From Colletotrichum lupini (Eukaryota; Ascomycota; Sordariomycetes; Glomerellales; Glomerellaceae), in the NCBI RefSeq assembly GCF_023278565.1, contig NC_064677.1, positions 3,658,001 through 3,722,000 of the forward strand: DNA of 64,000 bases. Direction: 5' to 3'. The notes under the pieces are model-generated. The model searched no databases. It worked only from the letters and a program-made list of their open reading frames with translations, and was not told the origin of the DNA. Below, in pieces: positions 12,588 through 24,962 of this stretch. Made by a program: the position numbers and the translations under genes. Each line of letters begins with the position of its first letter. The first letter of the stretch is position 1.

Positions 12588-13130
12588 TTAGTTGCTGATG
12601 ACAAAGTCACGCTTGTAGTTGGGGGACTCGTGGTGGTCGTCAATGTCGCGGCGAGAGGTGACGCCGTTGTTGCCCAGGGTGCAGATGAGGTCGGTCTCGG
12701 AGGTGACCTTGGTCTGGACATCGTCAGGGAGGTAGTAGGCGTTGTTGCAGGGCCACCAGTCGCAGCCGGAGATGGGCTCATCGCCGCTGGCGGGCCACAT
12801 CTTCTTGACGCCGTTGTGGTCGTTGGGGTTGACAATGGCGGAGACATCAAAGTAGGTCAGGCCGTTCCAGCCGTTGAAGGCAACCTCGCCGAGCATACCG
12901 GCGACGTTCTCGGAGCCCTCAGAGACGGAGTACCAGTTGCCGATCCAGGAGGTGGGGATGTTGACCTTGACCTCGCCGCCGGCGGGGACCTCGACGGAGT
13001 CAACAGAGGCGAGACCAGAGTTGGGGGTGAAGTGGACGGTGCGGGAAACGTCGTCGAGAGACTTGAAGGTGACGGTGTTGGCGGCAACGAGAGCGGCCGA
13101 GCCGAGGAGGGTGAGAAGGTTGAACTGCAT
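12588..13130 (-). CDS. Small secreted BYS1/thaumatin-like antigen family protein
   Basis: Intronless, 180 residues. The ATG at 13130 starts MQFNLLTLLGSAALVAA, a signal peptide probably cleaved before Asn18; an in-frame ATG 111 bases upstream would bury it and was not chosen. The mature part resembles the fungal BYS1 (Blastomyces yeast-phase-specific) / antigenic thaumatin-like family, often labelled 'DNase1 protein' in Sordariomycete annotations: TSWIGNWYSVSEGSENV, MLGEVAFNGWNGLTYFDVSA, IVNPNDHNGVK, and a Cys-containing PISGCDWWPCNNAYYLPDD...DLICTLG. The tail has dibasic RR and KR sites (SRRDIDD, NYKRDF) that could be Kex2 targets. There is no evidence for nuclease activity. Molecular function is unknown; expected location is secreted or cell wall. 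The gene is isolated, with 2.8 kb empty downstream and 6.4 kb upstream. Confidence 0.85.
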   Translation of the reverse strand: MQFNLLTLLGSAALVAANTVTFKSLDDVSRTVHFTPNSGLASVDSVEVPAGGEVKVNIPTSWIGNWYSVSEGSENVAGMLGEVAFNGWNGLTYFDVSAIVNPNDHNGVKKMWPASGDEPISGCDWWPCNNAYYLPDDVQTKVTSETDLICTLGNNGVTSRRDIDDHHESPNYKRDFVISN

Positions 13131-16100
13131 TTTGAGTTGTGGAAAGGGGATTTGTTTGTGTGACAGTGTGTAAGTGCCGGAGCGTGGTTCGGTGAGTTGA
13201 ATGTGAGTTGTTTGAAAGAGTCCCGTAAACGTTGTCAACAACGGTTGTACAGGTTCAAAAGGGTTTGAAGATGGTTCTAGGATAAGCGTCTAGCTAAATC
13301 TTGAGAACTGAGTTGCCCTGGATGGGTGTTGTGGTGATGGACTCGAGCTTGATTTGTGAGTTTGATTCTGAACGGACCGGGGCCGTTGAGTGGATGAAAG
13401 CTTTCAAAGGAGTGAAAAGCTTCGTGTGTATGTGAAAGGAATGCTGCTGTCTGAAAAGACAAAGTGTGAGGCTCGGCCACAGGAAGGATAGTGATGCGGG
13501 ATGGGGAATCAAAACCGGGGAAAGGGAAGGCCTCGTGGGAACCGGACCATACTTATACACATGTCAGAAGGATGTGGGAGAAAAGCCTGAAAAGGACTTG
13601 CTCATGAGATGGCAGTGGGGAGCGGAGCCGGAGGCGTCAAGGAGTCAACAAGGACGTCCACGGGTGGGAACGTTTGGATACCGCGGTGGGGACTTCAGCC
13701 CGAGGGTGTTTCCCAGAGTTACATGGAGTAGCCTCCATCGGAGAGTGGGCTAGGATACTCGGGCGCCATGATTGTAACTTGCACAAGTCGTTGTAACTTG
13801 TCAACCATGATTGGACGTGTCTGTGGAATTAATGGCCTCACCAAGCTCAGAGTTTTCGGTCTGGACCAGCACGGAGTCGCATAGGTACCAGGACGTCTGC
13901 CATCCTTTTCGGTTCGAGGGCACTAGACAAGGTTTGAACACAACGGTGTCATGGAGTAATAGTGTACTGGATCTGCGCAGTATACTCGACGTACATAGAC
14001 TGTAGTAAACGAGTGGTTCATGGATCGTTTGGAGCTGGAACAGGGAAAGCCCACCCAAGGTTGTTTTCGGGAACATCTCTAATAGATCTTCATCCTGTCA
14101 GACTTATTTCCAGTGTTTACGCCTATTTCTGGAGTTCCAGGCTGTGTCTAGAGTTCCTTTTCGTTTCTAGCGTCAGGGCGCCCTCCGTCGGGAGTTGGCT
14201 GTGCGGCAGGAGCACGGAATCGACGCGGCAGTGTGTGCGGGTACCTGGCGCCAAAGGAACACTCACGGACTGGAGGCTGTCGAGGGATTTCGGGGGTCAG
14301 GCGTGCCAGGGTGACGAGGGACAAGGCGTATGTATTTCGGTACACCGACGTCTGCAGGCTGCGAGTGCGTGCTGGCAAAAGGAACCGCGGACGTCAGCCC
14401 TTGGTGCGGTTTTTGTTTTTTCCCATCCTGCATGTGCGTCAGCTTTCCAAAAGTCTGTTGAAGAGTGTTATTGGCCTGTTGGCTGCTGATTGTGCCTGGT
14501 ACCTGACACTAGGAGACCTCTGCGCGTGGCGTACCCTGACAGGTTGGAGAGAACAAGTGGTAGAAACGCGCGATTCGAGGCAACCCGGCGCTCCAGCACA
14601 CAAATTAGCGCCGCGGCTCATGATTCGTACCCGGTCAAGGCCATTTCGGCTCATAACGGGGGCTTTCCCTCGAATAGGTACATACTCGGAGCAGCCCCCT
14701 CTCCCCCCTCCCCCTTGGCCCTAAAGCTCTGGCCCCTAGTCGAGCCACGGACTGGTGAGAGGACTGGATAAAATGTGCCGGCCAGTACCGAGTGAACCCC
14801 CCTGTCATGGGACGCCGGGTTACGCAGCCGGGCGGAAGTTGGGAGGGAGTGCGCGGGAGAGCCGTGCTGGCTATGCCTTTTGGGTGAACGCCGAGACGGC
14901 AGCGCGTGGCTTGAGCTCCCGCCGCACCGGTTCATCTGTACTAGAGAGTGACAGGAACGGCCGATCAATGTGATGAAATGCAGGTGATGGACCAAGGAAC
15001 CAGACGACAGCAACGACTTGAGCCAACGTTTGTAAAGATGAGATGACGGCCTCGCTGGCAACGCAGGCGTTTCCGGGGATGGGAGACCAGAGCGCTCACT
15101 GGAGCAGACAGCACAGAGGCCAAGGCTCACTCAGCAAGGAAAAAGAAAACACGACGACATCAGTCGTTGGACGACAACCATCTCGGTTGGCAATCCTTCA
15201 GACTCCTGTGACGGAGGCGATGCCACGACGCCGGAAAATGCCTCTCTGTGCCCTGGCAGACCCCATCGGCGAGGAATCGTTGCTGGCCAGAAGGGCTTGG
15301 CGAGGTACATCCAAGAGTGTCCAGGAGGGGAAGAGGGGAGAAGAAACTTCAAGGAAGAAACGGCCAGACTGGAGGCTCTGAGCTTTGTGAGCGAATCGGG
15401 GAGCAAGGTTCAGACCAAGGTTGTCGACCTGGACCGCTGGTGTGAACTTGTAAAGTTGGCACCAGGAACAAGATGTCAGGGCAAAGCCGCAAGGAGGGTG
15501 TGATGGAGCGTGGCCGAAGGGGGAAGGAAAGTGGATTGTACCTGTCGATCACAGCCCGAGTGTGTGGTGTCCCGTGCACTGTAGATGAGGCCGTACTGGG
15601 GACTGAGGGAAGGTCGTTGGAGTGATAAATGAAATATAGCAACTTCGCCTTAATTACTAACAGTATCTCGACATGTGAGCAGTTCCCGGTACTAGGCGGA
15701 GGTCCCCGGACACTGCCCCGACGTCTGCGGTCTGCCCCCTCCTCTCTCGGCGCTCCTCACCTGCCATGAACAAGTTTATTCACGCAGTGCGCGCACATGC
15801 TGTCAGTGCCTGCATATTTCGATGGCCTGAACTTTCAGGTTCAGTCAATTGGAACTTTCTGATTTTTCCAAAAGTTTCTTTCCGATAATTGGTCTCTGCC
15901 TCAGCCTGAGTCATCTGTACATAGTGCCTCAGGCCTGCAGGGCAACGCAGCTTACTGCGTAGGCTCAACGCCACCAACATGTCGCGACTTGCGACTACAG
16001 TTGACGACTCAAGTATCGCCGAGCTATCCATTCAGCCATGGACCTTGTTGACTAATAGTACCGAGGTACACAATACAAGGAGACACATGAAGCAGAAGAA

Positions 16101-19100
16101 GAAGAAGAGTATGAAGAAATTGCCATTTCACAACAGCCAATATTGAATAATTGGACTGAATAATTGCCCATAAGTTACCGAGTATAAGGCTGGGGACTAC
16201 AAGGTAGTGTAGCAAGGAGGCAGATTAAGGTGATATCTAAGGTGTAGGTTAAGGTGAGAGATGTACTGCAAATCTCTTTTTACCGTCAGATCGGTTGCTC
16301 GTCTGTGTTGTCTATCCACTGGAGCATCTTTCCCCGACTTGGTCTCGGGCAGTAACAGGCACACGTGCTTGCTCCCGGGATACCGTGACCGAGTGGTCAG
16401 CAACGAGGAAGCAAGCTTTTGCTGCTCGGTGCCGCTGCCTATTGTTTCCATTGTCTGGGCTCGTCTGTAATGGTTGCATTGGCATGTTGCATATCCTTGG
16501 CGGCCCGTTGAGATGATCATTGGGACGGGGCTGTTCTCGACCGCAGCCGGTTCCACTGATCATCGCTCACTTTCCGGACAGTTCGCACCTAGGGCAGTCA
16601 CTGCGGAAGGAATACTGTACAGTACGTACTTGTGATGAAGAGCCTGCAGGCTGCAGCAACGGCTCGTGAAGTCGTGGCTGCCAACAATGAAAACCGCTCC
16701 AGTCTCGACTGCCACGATTGAGTACACTAAGGTACTGTCGACCTGTGTAAGGTAATCGAGCCTTGGGCTACTTTATGCAGTTCATGGAAGCCGGAGCGCA
16801 GGCCGCGTGTTTGGTAGTCGGTACGTATCTCGCTGCACTAACCGTCAGATGCTGAGCCAGCCCTAAACGGAAGGCAGGTCCGTTCGAGAACGGGGCTCCG
16901 GCGGGCCCATTTTCAGCAAAGTTCTGTCCAATGCAGGAACCGTCGATGGGACGGAACTCGGTTACGCCAAAGTACTACGGCACCGAGACGGAAGTTGGAA
17001 CCTTCGTCTCCGACAACAAGGTACCTCTTGCTCTAGCGCATCCCAGTTAGTTCTCCAGTCTCAAAAGACTCTTCACCTTGCTTTACCTTCCGTTTGCACC
17101 TTGGCTTCAACTGATTTCTCAGCCAGTTTCTAACTGGCTTCTGGCCTTGGACATCTGATGTCGGAATTCCCTCACACCATCATCGCCAGAATCCTTCTCC
17201 ACCGGATCCCCGTTGCAGTTCTGTCGGTGGAACACCGCAATCTGGATTTCTGGCCTCGGATTGTCCCAACAGCAGCCCCCAAGCAGCATCAACATCTACC
17301 CACCCAGCCTTGGAAGCGGATTCAGTGTCGCAAGACCTTGCCGGAAAGCTCTTTATCGTTACGAAGGCGAGGCAGGGGACGAGCTGTGACCTCATTGTGC
17401 CCATCGAATCCCCCGCCCTCTGCCCTATGTTGGCTCTAAAGCTCCTCTTCCCCCGCAAGCTATTCCCACAACCAATGCCATTTTGCCATCTACGGATACC
17501 AAGAAGTACTTGCAAACTTCACTCCAACCACACGAACTGCCGAGGAAGAAAACCTTTCACGCCAGGTCTTCTTGGTTGTGGATGCCTTGCCCACCCGCCT
17601 GTCCGCCGCGCGCGTCACCGGTGTCGCAACGGCGAAGAACTTCGCGACCGAGGTCTGTCCGGTGCCACTCCGTTAAACCCGAAACTGTTCTCGACCTGCG
17701 AAGAAGAAACTTGGCGCCGACGACCGTTAGCACCATGAACCCTGTACCTTGAAGCGAGAACGTGACAGAGGCCGACTTTGACAGCAGGAGTCCCCGCAAG
17801 ATTGTAACTGTTTGGGTGGAGGGGCATTTCCCTGCTTCAGGTGGCCATCTCTCAACCAAGTCTGCAGGAGCGTTGGCACTCTCACTATGGAACTGGCGAG
17901 AACAAGGCTCGCCTGCTGCTGCTCTGATAGCTGCCTTATCACTTGGATCTGTTGAGGCGTATCTTGCGGACGCCGATTCCATCCAACCTGAAGCATGAAT
18001 TTACCCGGCTGTCGTTGTTAGGGCCGGGTTTTGGCTGATATTGCTGCTCGACTCTACTCATCCAGAGACCGGCGCGAGAGACTGATCGACACACAAACAC
18101 CATCGTTACGCGATGTGATAATCTGCATGCCAAGTGGGTTTGCTTCTACAGCTTCAGCGGCAACGGGCGCTGCCTGAAGAGGACATGGAAGCTGTGTTGT
18201 GCTGACTCTAGCACTTGCGCATCCATCTCTCTTGCTTTTCTTATCACCATTCTCTTTTCTCTTCCTCAGCGCAGAATTGCGAAAATCTGACTGCAAGCCG
18301 GCCGTTTTGCCTAGTCTCAACAACGGCTCGTTCAGATACACCAGGATATTCGAGATATGCCTGGAGGCGTAGCTCGCACTGAGGGAGCGTCTTGAGAACT
18401 CCTCTTAGAAATCAGCTACAAGTGCTAGCAATCTGCTGCACTGCTCAGAAAACCAACTATGCAAGCGCTGGTTGTGGTCTTCTTTTTCGCGTTTTCGCCG
18501 TGTCAGTCAGCTTGTCTGTTTAGAGATTCACATACATTCCAAAGCGTCGAATACAGCACCATCTGCTGAGACGCCCTGATCTGTTCAATTGGCCTCAGTC
18601 AAATCACGAGGCGATTTATTCAAGCAGCCGAACCCGTCGGCCGAAGGTGAATATATTTTTGGCAACTTGGTGAGCAGCATAGTATTTGCGGCCAGGCTAC
18701 AGAGGCGAACACGAGGCAACGTTGTTCTGTAAAGACTCATATTCTGCACCTTTCTTTGATAAGATGCTTAGCTTCTGGCGTCGAATAAGTCACTCCGGAG
18801 ACATTTTCCAGCCGGGTTTTCACGATGCGTATCCAAAACTAGAGGCATTTGTGGTTGATGACACGAACTGTCACCGCTAGACCCCTACCATCGCATAATC
18901 ACTTGCCCAAAAAGATTTCAATAAAGTGACCGGCCCAATAGAAGGATAGGGTCGAGAACCAAACCCTCAACTCACCTCTGCTGTTCTGCCGGCCAAAGCA
19001 ATGGCGCCATTCCCGACTAAGCATGACAGGGCGGGACTTTCTCGTATCTTCGCCGTCCACCTTGCCGGGACGGAGGCACATTCCTGCCTCATGGCCACAT

Positions 19101-19511
19101 CTGGCACGGCGATGCGCGCCACCTACAAGGTGCGTACAGTCATCAGTACCAGCTGCCCATCAGAACCGAGACGCAAAGAACCGAATTCGGGGTTGGAAGG
19201 CGGGCAACGATACGCCCGACTGAGCAAGGGCGGCGATGCCCGGCAACATCGTTTTCACGGCGAGGCAAACATCCCATGCCGTGTAAGTACCGGTTCCAAA
19301 GCATTCTTCTGCACGATGAATATGTTCACGAAGAAATGACCCCGCCCCCGCGATACATAAGGGGAGCGATCGCCTGGCTTGGCTGTATTGTATCGTTCTG
19401 AATACCATCGTTTAAACCTCACACATCTGCCCATCACCTTCGCTCAACTTGCAGCGTGCCTTTGGCAGAAACACCTTCGCTTGAATCAGAGACACTCGCT
19501 TCCAATCTACG
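13131..19511. other. Long gene-poor stretch, 6.4 kb
   Basis: No frame here matches a known family, and none can be joined by plausible introns to make one. The frames around 14.0-15.5 kb and 17.1-18.0 kb overlap each other on both strands and have non-coding composition. Base composition is ordinary and the DNA is not AT-rich, so this does not look like a RIP-degraded repeat. It may hold long UTRs, regulatory DNA or non-coding transcripts, none of which can be shown from sequence. Confidence 0.5.
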
Positions 19512-20335
19512 ATGAGATACATCCAGCTATTGTCTGTAGCGGGGCTCGCAGTCTATGCGCAGGCTTGGGGGACTGATATCAGCACCGCTTACACGACTGT
19601 GGTGACTACAGCCTATGAGACATACTGTCCTGTAAGCTTTCTGAAAAGCGAAGACTTGATGCAGGAGACCAGAATGCGAAGCTGACATGAATCAAGTCGC
19701 CCACTACCTTTGTTCATCACAACGTGACTTACACGGCGACCACGGCAACGACACTTACCATCACGAGTAAGTCGACCAGCCTCGATCGACTTCTGCTTTG
19801 CTGCCGTACTGACACAAGAACAGACTGTCCTTGCACTATCACTACCAGACAACCCCCACCATACACCACAACCAAGACGATTTACCCGCCGCCCGTCGTC
19901 AACACCACTTCTTGCCCGCCAGAGATCACCAGCACGACGGTCAAGACGATCAAGACCACCAAGCACGCCCCGCCTCCCAAGCCGACCTACCACAACACCA
20001 CCGTCATCGAGCACACGCCCAAACCTACCAAGCCTACGGAGCACCCGACTCACTCGGAGGAGACGCCCAAGCCGCCCAAACCCACGGGCGAGCATCACCA
20101 CCCCCACCCTAACAGCACCTCGACTGTCGTTGTTGTAATCACGCCGCCCGCCGAGACTATCATCGCCAGCACTACCCCCGTTACCCCCGTCACGCCCGTC
20201 ACCAACCTCCCCACCAATACGCCTGTCGGGCCAACGACCACCAGGCCTGTCACGGTTCCCGCAAACGCGGCTGGTATGGTTGAGGCTGGTGCTGGTGCGG
20301 CTTTGGTTGCTGTCCTACTCGCTCTCCTGGTTTGA
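19512..20335 (+). CDS. GPI-anchored Thr/Pro-rich cell-wall protein (CCG-6-like)
   Basis: Three exons, 19512-19631, 19697-19766 and 19824-20335 (introns 65 and 57 nt), give 233 residues. MRYIQLLSVAGLAVYAQA is a signal peptide. The exon joins restore TAYETYCPSPTTFVHHNVTY and TLTITNCPCTIT, the TLTIT-N-CPC motif typical of fungal GPI wall proteins such as Neurospora clock-controlled protein 6. A Thr/Pro/Lys-rich central region with HTPKPTKPTEHPTHSEE-type repeats and a His/Pro patch (EHHHPHPNST) should be heavily O-glycosylated. The C-terminus has a small-residue omega region (VPANAAGM) followed by a hydrophobic tail ending ALVAVLLALLV, as expected for GPI attachment. Role inferred: structural or adhesive component of the wall. 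No enzymatic domain is seen. Confidence 0.88.
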
Positions 20336-21870
20336 TCCGACTGGATGGAATTGGGGAGTGAGTACATCTGACGAATTGGCTTTTAACTTTCATCACCTTC
20401 ATTTACGGCCGGCAAAAGTTGGAAGAGGTGAACACACCGGATAATTATCTTTGCTTTCTATTACGATACCCTATGGCAAGTTTTGAAGTTTAAGACACAA
20501 CGGCGGTTATCTATGGGGAGTATAGGGAGTGTTTTGCCATATTGGGTTACATACAGTCCTTACGAAAATAATGATAATCATAGTTCAGAGAGCAGACGTA
20601 CTCAGACATGTCAGCACATCACTAGAAGCAATCCTTACAAGAAAGCATACCTCAAAGTTCGGATTTTCCCCCCTCGATAGGTGATAGGTCGGTCGATAAG
20701 GGAACGACTTGATAAGAGCCGCTGCAGTGAATAACGCAACTCTTCACGTCCGCCAAGAATCAATAATTCAGAACCTCGGGCAGCTGACTGCATATACAAC
20801 ACACCCTCACACCACAAGCTATCCAAGGCATCGAACTACGATTGTGGCCCCGACCAAAAGCAGGCTGCGGGACCACATACACCCACACCAGAAAGAAGCT
20901 TCTCCAGCAACAAAGGAACCCGCGCAGAAAGGCAGAATCTCTGCTGCGCCAGCGAGGAGCATAAAAAGACAGCGCCGATACTGTGTAGTTTGCGACGACG
21001 AAGGGCGAAACGGGGGTGCTGAATAACCTAGTGGTCTTCCTAACCCCCCCGCTCGTGCACGCTCTTCGTATTCCGCACCACGACCCCCGGCAAAAACGAG
21101 CCAAGCACGTGGTTCGTAGCCCGCGGGAAGAAGCTCACATCGATCGTCTAGGTACGAAAGCGGGCGTTTTTGGCGTAATCGTGATCGTGGGAGGGTAGGG
21201 GTGTAAAGACGTGTTGGGCTGGCGGGGGGGTGGGTGTTCTCGTATTCAGGCTCTTAACCCAAACCCGACCTCCCCCCCCCCCGCCCGCCTTCTTTCTCGA
21301 CTACTACCGGTAGGTGTCGTATATCTCTTTCCCGCTCGCCTCGTTTAACGTCTAATACGGTGACGTGAGATCTTGTGCATGGCTTTGATGAACCGTCACG
21401 GAATGCGTGGGTAGGGGGTTTCTGCGGCCTGCCCGTGAAGATATTTGGATGAGGGAAGCCAGACGCGGAGGGGAAAACGTAGAGGCGGGAACGGCGCCGC
21501 AGGCCCGTGCCGGATTTGGATCCGCGATTGCGCGAGGAAGTATCAACCTACCTGCCTCGCTTGCACTTACACCCACGGGGGAAATCTCAGTTCCTAGGTC
21601 TCCAGTGGGATTCACGACACTTGAAGAGTCACAAGGTGCTAGGTTCCCGAGGCCATGTGGTATCTCATTATTTTACGCCTGAATACTTGAACAATCATTA
21701 TACGCCGAGTCCATCAGCACTCCCTTTTCTTCGCCTCATCTGTCTGTGAGGGCCCGGTAGACATGAATATGTGGTGTCAACAACCCCTCATGGCGTACTG
21801 TACGCCTGTCGTATGCGAAGGTTTCTGGGAACCAAGGCGATTCACGGTGCCGCCTTTGCTTATGCCGGAC
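20336..21870. other. Intergenic region, convergent gene ends, nothing identified
   Basis: 1.5 kb between the 3' ends of the GPI protein gene and APC8. It includes a short C-rich run near 21273-21292. Small open frames on both strands are unrecognisable. No repeat or RNA gene seen. Confidence 0.5.
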
Positions 21871-24069
21871 TCAGGGACTGATGCCTAATTCCGCATTCCT
21901 AATGCGTACCCGAGCCTCTCTTACCAAAGCCTTGGCCTCCTCAACTTCGAAGCCATCTTGTGTCAATTCAGTCCCCAGTCGATTGGCCGTCTTGTAGTCC
22001 GCCGTCCGCATGGCATGCTTCGCGAGCCACATTCGCGCTTTGCTCGTCGACGCCGTGACACCAGTTCCCTCGTTCCCGCCCTCCTTGCGACCATCACCGT
22101 TACCCTCGTCGTCAGATGCGCCTGGCGAGTCGTTGTGTATGGCGATCGAATCGTTCAAGACATTGTCCGCGGCTTCCCCGCCCTCTTGAGCGAGACAAAG
22201 TTCCATGTAGGCTTTTGATTCCTCCTCTTCGCCGAGCTGGTCGTACATGCTCGCAATCTGGAAGAGCAGCTCCGGGTCCAGATGACCTGTCGCGCCACGG
22301 CCGTTGAGCAAATCCCCTCCGCTTCCGAAGCTGCTTCCAACGTCGTAGTATGCGTCTGCCAGCAGAGCTCTCTTCAGCGCCTTGATACCATCCTGGTCGC
22401 GCCCCATCTTCTGCAGACACGATCCAACGGCGAGCCACATCTTTCCATCCCAGGGCCTAAGCCCGGCTGCCTTTTTATAGTACCATAGACTGTAGGTGTG
22501 CATTTCCAACATTTCGTACGTCTGGCCAAGGCCGTACCAGGCTCGGTAGTCCCGGCGATTGACATCGACGGCGCGTCGATACGATTCTATTGCGGCGTGG
22601 GTATTCTTCAGCTCCACGTACTCGTGACCCATTAGTGTCCATGCTGACAGGCATGTTCGGTCAAGAGTCAACGCTCGCCGGAAATACTGCACTGCCTTTT
22701 CGTGCATAGATAATAGTGAGTAGTAGTTGCCCACCACTACACAAGACTCTGGCCGGAACTTGTCGATGCTCGAGCAGAGGTGCGCAAGGAACGCAAGTTT
22801 TGGCCTCAGATTCATGACGTAAAGAATGTTGGAGTAGTGATCTAGTGACTCTAGTCGGTGGGGGTGGAGTGACAGCAATCGACTGAAATGTTGTTCAGCG
22901 GCAACGAGGTCTTTTGAATGATATGACAGCATGGCGTTGCATGTGAGAAGAAAGGATGAGTTTGGGAAGATTCCGAGTAGTGAGTCCAACGAGTTGGCGA
23001 GTTCGGGTGTAGCCTGGTAGAGCTCGAGCGAGGTGTAGAGGTGCCAGATGAAGGACAATATGTTTTGCGGGAGGTGCTCGGCAATCCGACTCAACTGTGC
23101 ACTTGTCAGCTTGATCTGGCGACTAGGGCGTATCGACAGAATCAAAAACTTACATCGTCTATCCGGGAGATGAGTTGGGTCATTTCCAGCCAGCAGCCCC
23201 AGTTCATAGGGTACAGGTGGACGCTTCGCACAAAGTAATCCATCGCCTTGTCCTCGTTCTTCTCCTTTGCGAGAACCATGCCGTATCTTATCCACGGTAA
23301 GCAGATGTACGTGAGGAGATGAGAGAAGAGTAAAATTTGCCGCCTACTCACAGGTATTCCAGCCAACCCTGGCTGCCGAGGATATCCCCGTCATCCGTCG
23401 TCCGCTCGTCGAACCAGTTGCTGAGGAACCGGCTGACAGCATTCAACTGCTTATTGACGATGTTGCCTAGGTCCTGAGGTCCCATGACCATCTCCGAATC
23501 CTCGTCTTTACGCTTCTCCCCGGACATGAACTTTGCGTACAAGGCAAGGAACAAGCTCTTCTGACTGAGCCGGGGCAGCTCAGTGCTGCTGCCGCCGGCT
23601 GTTCTCGTCGTCTCGGCGTCCCCTCTCGTCTTTGACTTTGACTTCCCCTTGGACGCCCCCGGCGGTCCATCTGCATTGGAGCTCAGAACACCGGATAGTA
23701 TAGAATCGGGTAGGAAGACGGCGGCGCAGCGGTCAAACTCCCTTGAGTCGAAGAGGGTCTTGGCCAGCAGGTATTTGTTGATCTCTTTGGCCTCGAGGAG
23801 GGCTTCCTCGGGGTCAGCGTTCACGGTGAAGACCGTCGGGATGTGCTGGGTATCAGTAACGGCAGGGTCGGCGTCGTTCGAAGGCTCGGGTATGGCGTTG
23901 AGAAGCTCTGCGGCCCTGGGATCGAGGTCAGCCGTGGAGTCTCTTTCGCAATGGGTCCTCGAGAAACTTGCCATTTCGCAGAGGAGTACAGGCACCGCTC
24001 GGAGCACTTGACGACAGCATCCTGCAGAGACTCGCGGAGCTGCGACAGCTCATTCTCGTTCAGTGACAT
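21871..24069 (-). CDS. CDC23: Anaphase-promoting complex subunit 8 (CDC23)
   Basis: TPR scaffold subunit of the APC/C ubiquitin ligase, which triggers anaphase and mitotic exit in the nucleus. Exons 24069-23972, 23915-23352, 23286-23154 and 23094-21871 give 672 residues. The N-terminal Apc8 region has LRESLQDAVVKCSERCLYSS and KWAAELLNAIPE. It is followed by a long TPR array (for example YFVRSVHLYPMNWGCWLEM, SILY-type helices, GHEYVELKNTHAAIESYRRA, YGLGQTYEMLEMHTYSLWYY). A low-complexity Gly/Asp/Glu insert (GNGDGRKEGGNEG) lies late in the TPRs. Intron 1 (23916-23971) has a GC donor, GCAAGT, with a normal AG acceptor; the join restores SAKW-AAELL, so it is supported. Introns 2 and 3 (65 and 59 nt) are canonical. 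Divergent from the ERG20-type gene over 893 bases. Confidence 0.95.
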
Positions 24070-24962
24070 CTCTGCGCATCCCCGGCCAGAGGGGCAAGAG
24101 CTGGATCGTCTTGTCGTCGCACAGGTTCCAATTCGTAGGGGAGTGAATCGAAGCAACGTCCAATTGAGCGCCTTTAGCTAACGTACGGGCCAGTCGCTTC
24201 TAGAGTTTACTGTCTACAGCTTCAAGGCGCAAAGTGAGGGCTGTGAGACAAGATACAGAGATGCAGGGTTGCTGGAATTGGCGATGCGAATGTTGTGTTT
24301 CCTTGTCCTGACGTAGTAAAGCTTAACGGCAGAAAAGGAAGCGGTCCACCCAAGGATTCCCACCACGCGACGGGCACGACGACGCTAAAGTGACCTACGG
24401 TGTACTTGACCGCCACGGTGAGCAACGCAGCGTGCGTAGCGGCCAATCCAGTAAAGTTTGGTGAGCTTAGGTAATGGGAACCCCGCCATGGTGCTGGAGG
24501 CGGAAGTCAATTGGATGTCGTGGGTCGCCTGTCATCCCAAGACCCCACTTATCCCGGCAACATCAGGGACCGTCTGGGAAATCGCCCCCCCACCGCCTGC
24601 CAAAATAGCAACTGAAGATCGGATGAGGGGTACACTTTCTTTCTCATCTTGTACGAGTTGGCTCTAATTTGACGCGGGCGCATTAATTTCGGATTGCTAT
24701 CGCAAACTTGCCTAGTAAGTAAATTTCCCAACCAACCTCTCTCTGTCTCCCTCTTCCTACCACTCGCGCTGCCATTGTTCGTCCACCTTTGTCTCCTTGC
24801 TTCTTCCTTCCCCCCTCTCTCCCCTCTTCCCCCACGATACCTCCACTCCGTTTTCGCTCTCGTCGCTAACCTCGAACGCCTCCAAAAGACCGTTGCAACC
24901 CCTGATCCAATCCAGCCACCCCGCCGAGCCGGCCTCAGACCACACCGCAAAATCAGAACAAG
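24070..24962. promoter_or_regulatory. Divergent promoter region APC8 / farnesyl diphosphate synthase
   Basis: 893 bases between two divergent start codons. The half next to the synthase is strongly pyrimidine-rich (CT tracts near 24737-24835), a common feature of highly expressed fungal promoters and leaders. Specific factor sites cannot be named with confidence. Confidence 0.5.

Noticed and set aside
12567..13163. 198-codon plus-strand frame antisense to the BYS1-like gene
   Set aside because: Val/Gly/Asp-rich composition typical of the complement of C-ending codons; the minus-strand product has a signal peptide and family motifs.
17158..17996. Cluster of overlapping frames on both strands
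   Set aside because: No frame has coding-like composition, domains or introns that would join them; codon use differs from the real genes here.
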